Shown here piece after piece: positions 61,859-64,000 of a stretch of 64,000 nucleotides of DNA (the stretch's first letter is position 1; the number at the start of each line of letters is the position of its first letter). Origin of the DNA: CAZAMI01 sp964627805 (lineage in GTDB: Archaea > Thermoproteota > Thermoprotei_A > Sulfolobales > NBVN01); contig CAZVLA010000026.1 in NCBI GenBank assembly GCA_964627805.1, positions 1 through 64,000 of the forward strand, read 5' to 3'. A program made the position numbers and the translations under genes. The notes under the pieces were generated by a model. That model made no database searches, had not been told where the DNA came from, and worked only from the letters and a program-made list of their open reading frames with translations.

Positions 61859-63210
61859 GTAACTTGAGGAGAGTCTTCATACTCGGACTTGACTGCGCAC
61901 CACCTAAGATACTCTATGAGGGGTATGGCGTTGAGTTAAATAACCTTAAGGAGCTAATCGAGGGTAGTGAAAGGTACTTACTAAGGAGTACCCACCCACC
62001 CATAACGATACCGGCATGGATATCAATGTTTACGGGTAAGACCCCTGGTGAGTTAGGACTTTACGGATTTAGGCATAGAAAGCCGGGAGACGTTAAGGAG
62101 AGTTACATAGTTAATTCTAGATACGTTAAGTACCCAACACTATGGGATATCGTAGGTAGGGAAGGTGGTAGGGTAGGTGTTATTGGAGTACCACCTACGT
62201 ACCCACCTAAACCAGTGCACGGCTTCCTAATAACTGACTTCACAACACCGGGGCCCGAAAAACCTTATACCTTCCCGCCTTGGCTTAGGAGGGAGTTAGA
62301 GAGTAGGTTCGGACCTTACATATTTGATATTGTTTATAGGAGTCATGAGAAAGAGAAAGTAGCTCGCGAGTTATTTAAGATGACTGAACAGCACTTGAGG
62401 ATAGTTAATTACCTATTAACGAGGAAGGAGTGGGATTTATTCATATATGTTGAGGTAGGGCTTGATAGAGCCCATCACGCATTCTGGAAGTACTTCGATA
62501 AGGAACACCCAAGGCATGAGAAGCATCCAGTACTTAGTAAGGTAATACCTAACTACTACAGATTAATTGATGAGTGGTTTGGGGAGGTACGTAAGGTACT
62601 ACCTAAGGACACGATAATAGTTGTAGCTTCAGATCACGGAGCTAAAGCTATGAAGGGTGCCTTCGTAGTTAATCAATGGTTAATTGAGGAGGGCTACCTT
62701 AGGCTTAAGGAGAAACCTAAGAAGAAGGGTATAGACTTAAGTGGGGAAATGATTGACTGGGAACACACTATAGCATGGGGTTGGGGAGGTTACTACGCAA
62801 GGATATTCATAAATCTAAAGGGTAGGGAGCCTAAGGGAATAGTTGGTAAGGAGGAATATGAGGAGGTCATTAATCAGTTGAAGAGGGATATATCAAGGAT
62901 TAAAGGACCTAATGGCGAGTACTGGGACAATAAGGCGTATACACCTCAAGAACTATACCCAGTAGTTAATGGTGACGCACCAGACCTTATAGTGTACTTC
63001 GACGACTTAAGCTGGAGATCAGCAGGTACTCTAGGATGGGGTACTAAGTACTTACCGGAGAACGATAGGGGTCCCGATGACGCGGTTCATGACTGGATAG
63101 GGGTATTCAGTATCTACGACCCGGAGGGAACCGTTGGTGAGGGACTTAAAGGTGAGTTAAGGATTGATGAGGTAACTAGTAGGTTGCTCGGTATTATTCA
63201 AGGGAAATGA
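61855..63210 (+). CDS. Alkaline-phosphatase-superfamily phosphodiesterase/sulfatase-like enzyme
   Basis: 451 residues. FILGLDCAPP binds metal; HPPITIPAWISMFTGKTPGELGLYGF has the nucleophile threonine of type I phosphodiesterases/nucleotide pyrophosphatases; VASDHGA and AVHDWIGVF carry further metal ligands. No signal peptide, so probably cytoplasmic. Last gene of the sulfate operon, suggesting a substrate such as a sulfated or phosphorylated nucleotide. Substrate class remains open. Confidence 0.87.
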   Translation: MSNLRRVFILGLDCAPPKILYEGYGVELNNLKELIEGSERYLLRSTHPPITIPAWISMFTGKTPGELGLYGFRHRKPGDVKESYIVNSRYVKYPTLWDIVGREGGRVGVIGVPPTYPPKPVHGFLITDFTTPGPEKPYTFPPWLRRELESRFGPYIFDIVYRSHEKEKVARELFKMTEQHLRIVNYLLTRKEWDLFIYVEVGLDRAHHAFWKYFDKEHPRHEKHPVLSKVIPNYYRLIDEWFGEVRKVLPKDTIIVVASDHGAKAMKGAFVVNQWLIEEGYLRLKEKPKKKGIDLSGEMIDWEHTIAWGWGGYYARIFINLKGREPKGIVGKEEYEEVINQLKRDISRIKGPNGEYWDNKAYTPQELYPVVNGDAPDLIVYFDDLSWRSAGTLGWGTKYLPENDRGPDDAVHDWIGVFSIYDPEGTVGEGLKGELRIDEVTSRLLGIIQGK

Positions 63211-63275
63211 CTAATACAATATTCAATATTTTCATATTTTAATAGAATTAAATTCTTCTATGTATTTATTCTTAA

Positions 63276-64000
63276 ATGTTCAGATATGATCATAGTAAAT
63301 TTAATATATTGTTCAAAACAATCAGTGAATTAGGTGTTAGTTTGGGTATTGAGGAGGTACTTAAGGAGATTAAGGAGAGGAAGGTAAGGTGGGTTGATCT
63401 ACACTTCGTAGACTTACCCGGTAAGTTACAGCATATTACAGTACCTGCTAGGGAGCTTAATGAAGAGAGGTTTAAGAAGGGGTTTGGTAAGCTAGACGGT
63501 AGTAGTATTAAGGGATTCAAGACTATTGAGGAGAGCGACTTAGTACTAGTACCAGTACCCGACACGTTCGCGGTCATACCATGGACTGAAGGTGTAGGCG
63601 CTACGGCTAGGTTCATATGTAAGATATACGACACCTACGGTAAGGGTAGGTTCGTTAAGGATCCTAGGTACGTAGCTGAAAGAGCTAGCGAGTACGCAGC
63701 TAGCTTAGGCTATAAGGCATACTTCGGACCCGAGGTCGAGTTCTTCATATTCGATAATGTTGAGGTAGATGTAATGACTCCTCAGAGCGGCGTCTCATAC
63801 AGTATATACTCAAGGGAGGCACCATGGAACATCGAGCAACCCATAATAAGGTTTAAGGAGGGTTACTACCCAGTACCGCCTATGGATAAGGTATGGCTAA
63901 TTAGGCAGGAAGCTGCTGAGGTTCTAGAGGATTACTTCGGTTTTAGTGTTGAGGCGCATCACCATGAAGTAGCCACTGCTGGGCAGGGTGAGATTGACTT
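63276..64000 (+). CDS. glnA: Glutamine synthetase type I (3' end outside window)
   Basis: Condenses glutamate and ammonia with ATP. The visible part includes the beta-grasp domain (WVDLHFVDLPGK), FKKGFGKLDGSSIKGF and ESDLVLVPVPD, then the catalytic start FGPEVEFFIFD and AHHHEVATAGQGEID. The frame runs off the end of the window. Start taken as ATG 63276, about 25 bases after an AATTAAAT element, predicting a leaderless mRNA; TTG 63309 or 63342 would remove a 12- or 23-residue extension that is not typical of the family, so the start is uncertain. Confidence 0.94.
   Translation, partial: MFRYDHSKFNILFKTISELGVSLGIEEVLKEIKERKVRWVDLHFVDLPGKLQHITVPARELNEERFKKGFGKLDGSSIKGFKTIEESDLVLVPVPDTFAVIPWTEGVGATARFICKIYDTYGKGRFVKDPRYVAERASEYAASLGYKAYFGPEVEFFIFDNVEVDVMTPQSGVSYSIYSREAPWNIEQPIIRFKEGYYPVPPMDKVWLIRQEAAEVLEDYFGFSVEAHHHEVATAGQGEID

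Noticed and set aside
63290..63634. 114-residue minus-strand frame
   Set aside because: Antisense to glutamine synthetase, whose motifs are unmistakable in the plus frame.

Overview
The window looks like a hyperthermophilic member of the Thermoproteota (crenarchaeal type), probably near the Desulfurococcales. The evidence is an ESCRT-III/Vps4-type gene pair, form III RuBisCO with AMP phosphorylase, TtuA/TtuB-type tRNA thiolation genes, mevalonate kinase, ADP-forming acyl-CoA synthetase subunits, CbiS and CobY, TATA boxes about 25 bases before many start codons, frequent GTG/TTG starts, and several box C/D guide RNAs. The DNA is moderately AT-rich and dominated by TTA (Leu), AGT (Ser) and AGG (Arg) codons. 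I see no rRNA, tRNA, CRISPR array or insertion sequence. No gene-free stretch exceeds 300 bases.

Region by region. 1-5.2 kb: 3' part of an acyl-CoA synthetase alpha gene, PAP2 phosphatase, rhomboid protease, a C/D RNA, tRNA 2'-phosphotransferase, and the threonine pair thrC-thrB. 5.2-10.2 kb, minus strand: a C/D RNA at the tail of a tight operon (ABC exporter ATPase and two permeases, ubiquitin-like sulfur carrier, TtuA), then a Nudix hydrolase and an unknown gene. 10.4-16.4 kb: the most unusual locus, with a Vps4 AAA ATPase, an ESCRT-III-like protein, a membrane coiled-coil protein, a large coiled-coil/winged-helix protein and an unknown protein, divergent from an FHA-domain gene. 16.4-18.6 kb: cobalamin salvage (CbiS, CobT). 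18.7-21.5 kb: membrane protein, C/D RNA, and an AT-richer patch with unknown genes and a tandem-HTH regulator. 21.6-36.4 kb: CcdA-like redox protein, MFS carrier, DUF47/PiT phosphate pair, ThiDN, M55 peptidase, AMP phosphorylase, a second ABC exporter, M32 carboxypeptidase, DHH phosphoesterase, PadR regulator, DUF429 protein, polyprenol-type kinase.

36.4-50.7 kb: a second, divergent AAA ATPase, DUF2070 protein, HD phosphohydrolase, mevalonate kinase, PmbA/TldD protein, SixA phosphatase, a tiny HExxH protein framed by two identical inverted repeats, a C/D RNA, FkbM methyltransferase, RuBisCO, a surface transglutaminase-like protein, a GC-rich RNA candidate, DUF401 permease, and the acyl-CoA synthetase beta gene, which appears to start at CTG. 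50.8-51.5 kb: two oppositely oriented C/D RNAs sharing a guide core, and an unknown gene. 51.6-56.0 kb: radical SAM/SPASM protein and cobY-cobD-cobS-cbiB. 56.1-64 kb: a second surface transglutaminase-like protein, a sulfate-activation operon (APS kinase, TauE, two ribbon-helix-helix proteins, ATP sulfurylase, DHH phosphoesterase, alkaline-phosphatase-superfamily enzyme), and the 5' part of glutamine synthetase.

How the genes work together. CobT, CbiS, CobY, CobD, CobS and CbiB, split over two loci, cover cobinamide salvage and nucleotide-loop assembly. AMP phosphorylase and RuBisCO are two of the three enzymes of the archaeal AMP pathway. Sat and CysC make PAPS, and the DHH protein of the same operon is a candidate for clearing the 3'-phosphoadenosine 5'-phosphate by-product. 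TtuA and its sulfur carrier make 2-thiouridine in tRNA, and the C/D RNAs guide 2'-O-methylation; both suit growth at high temperature.
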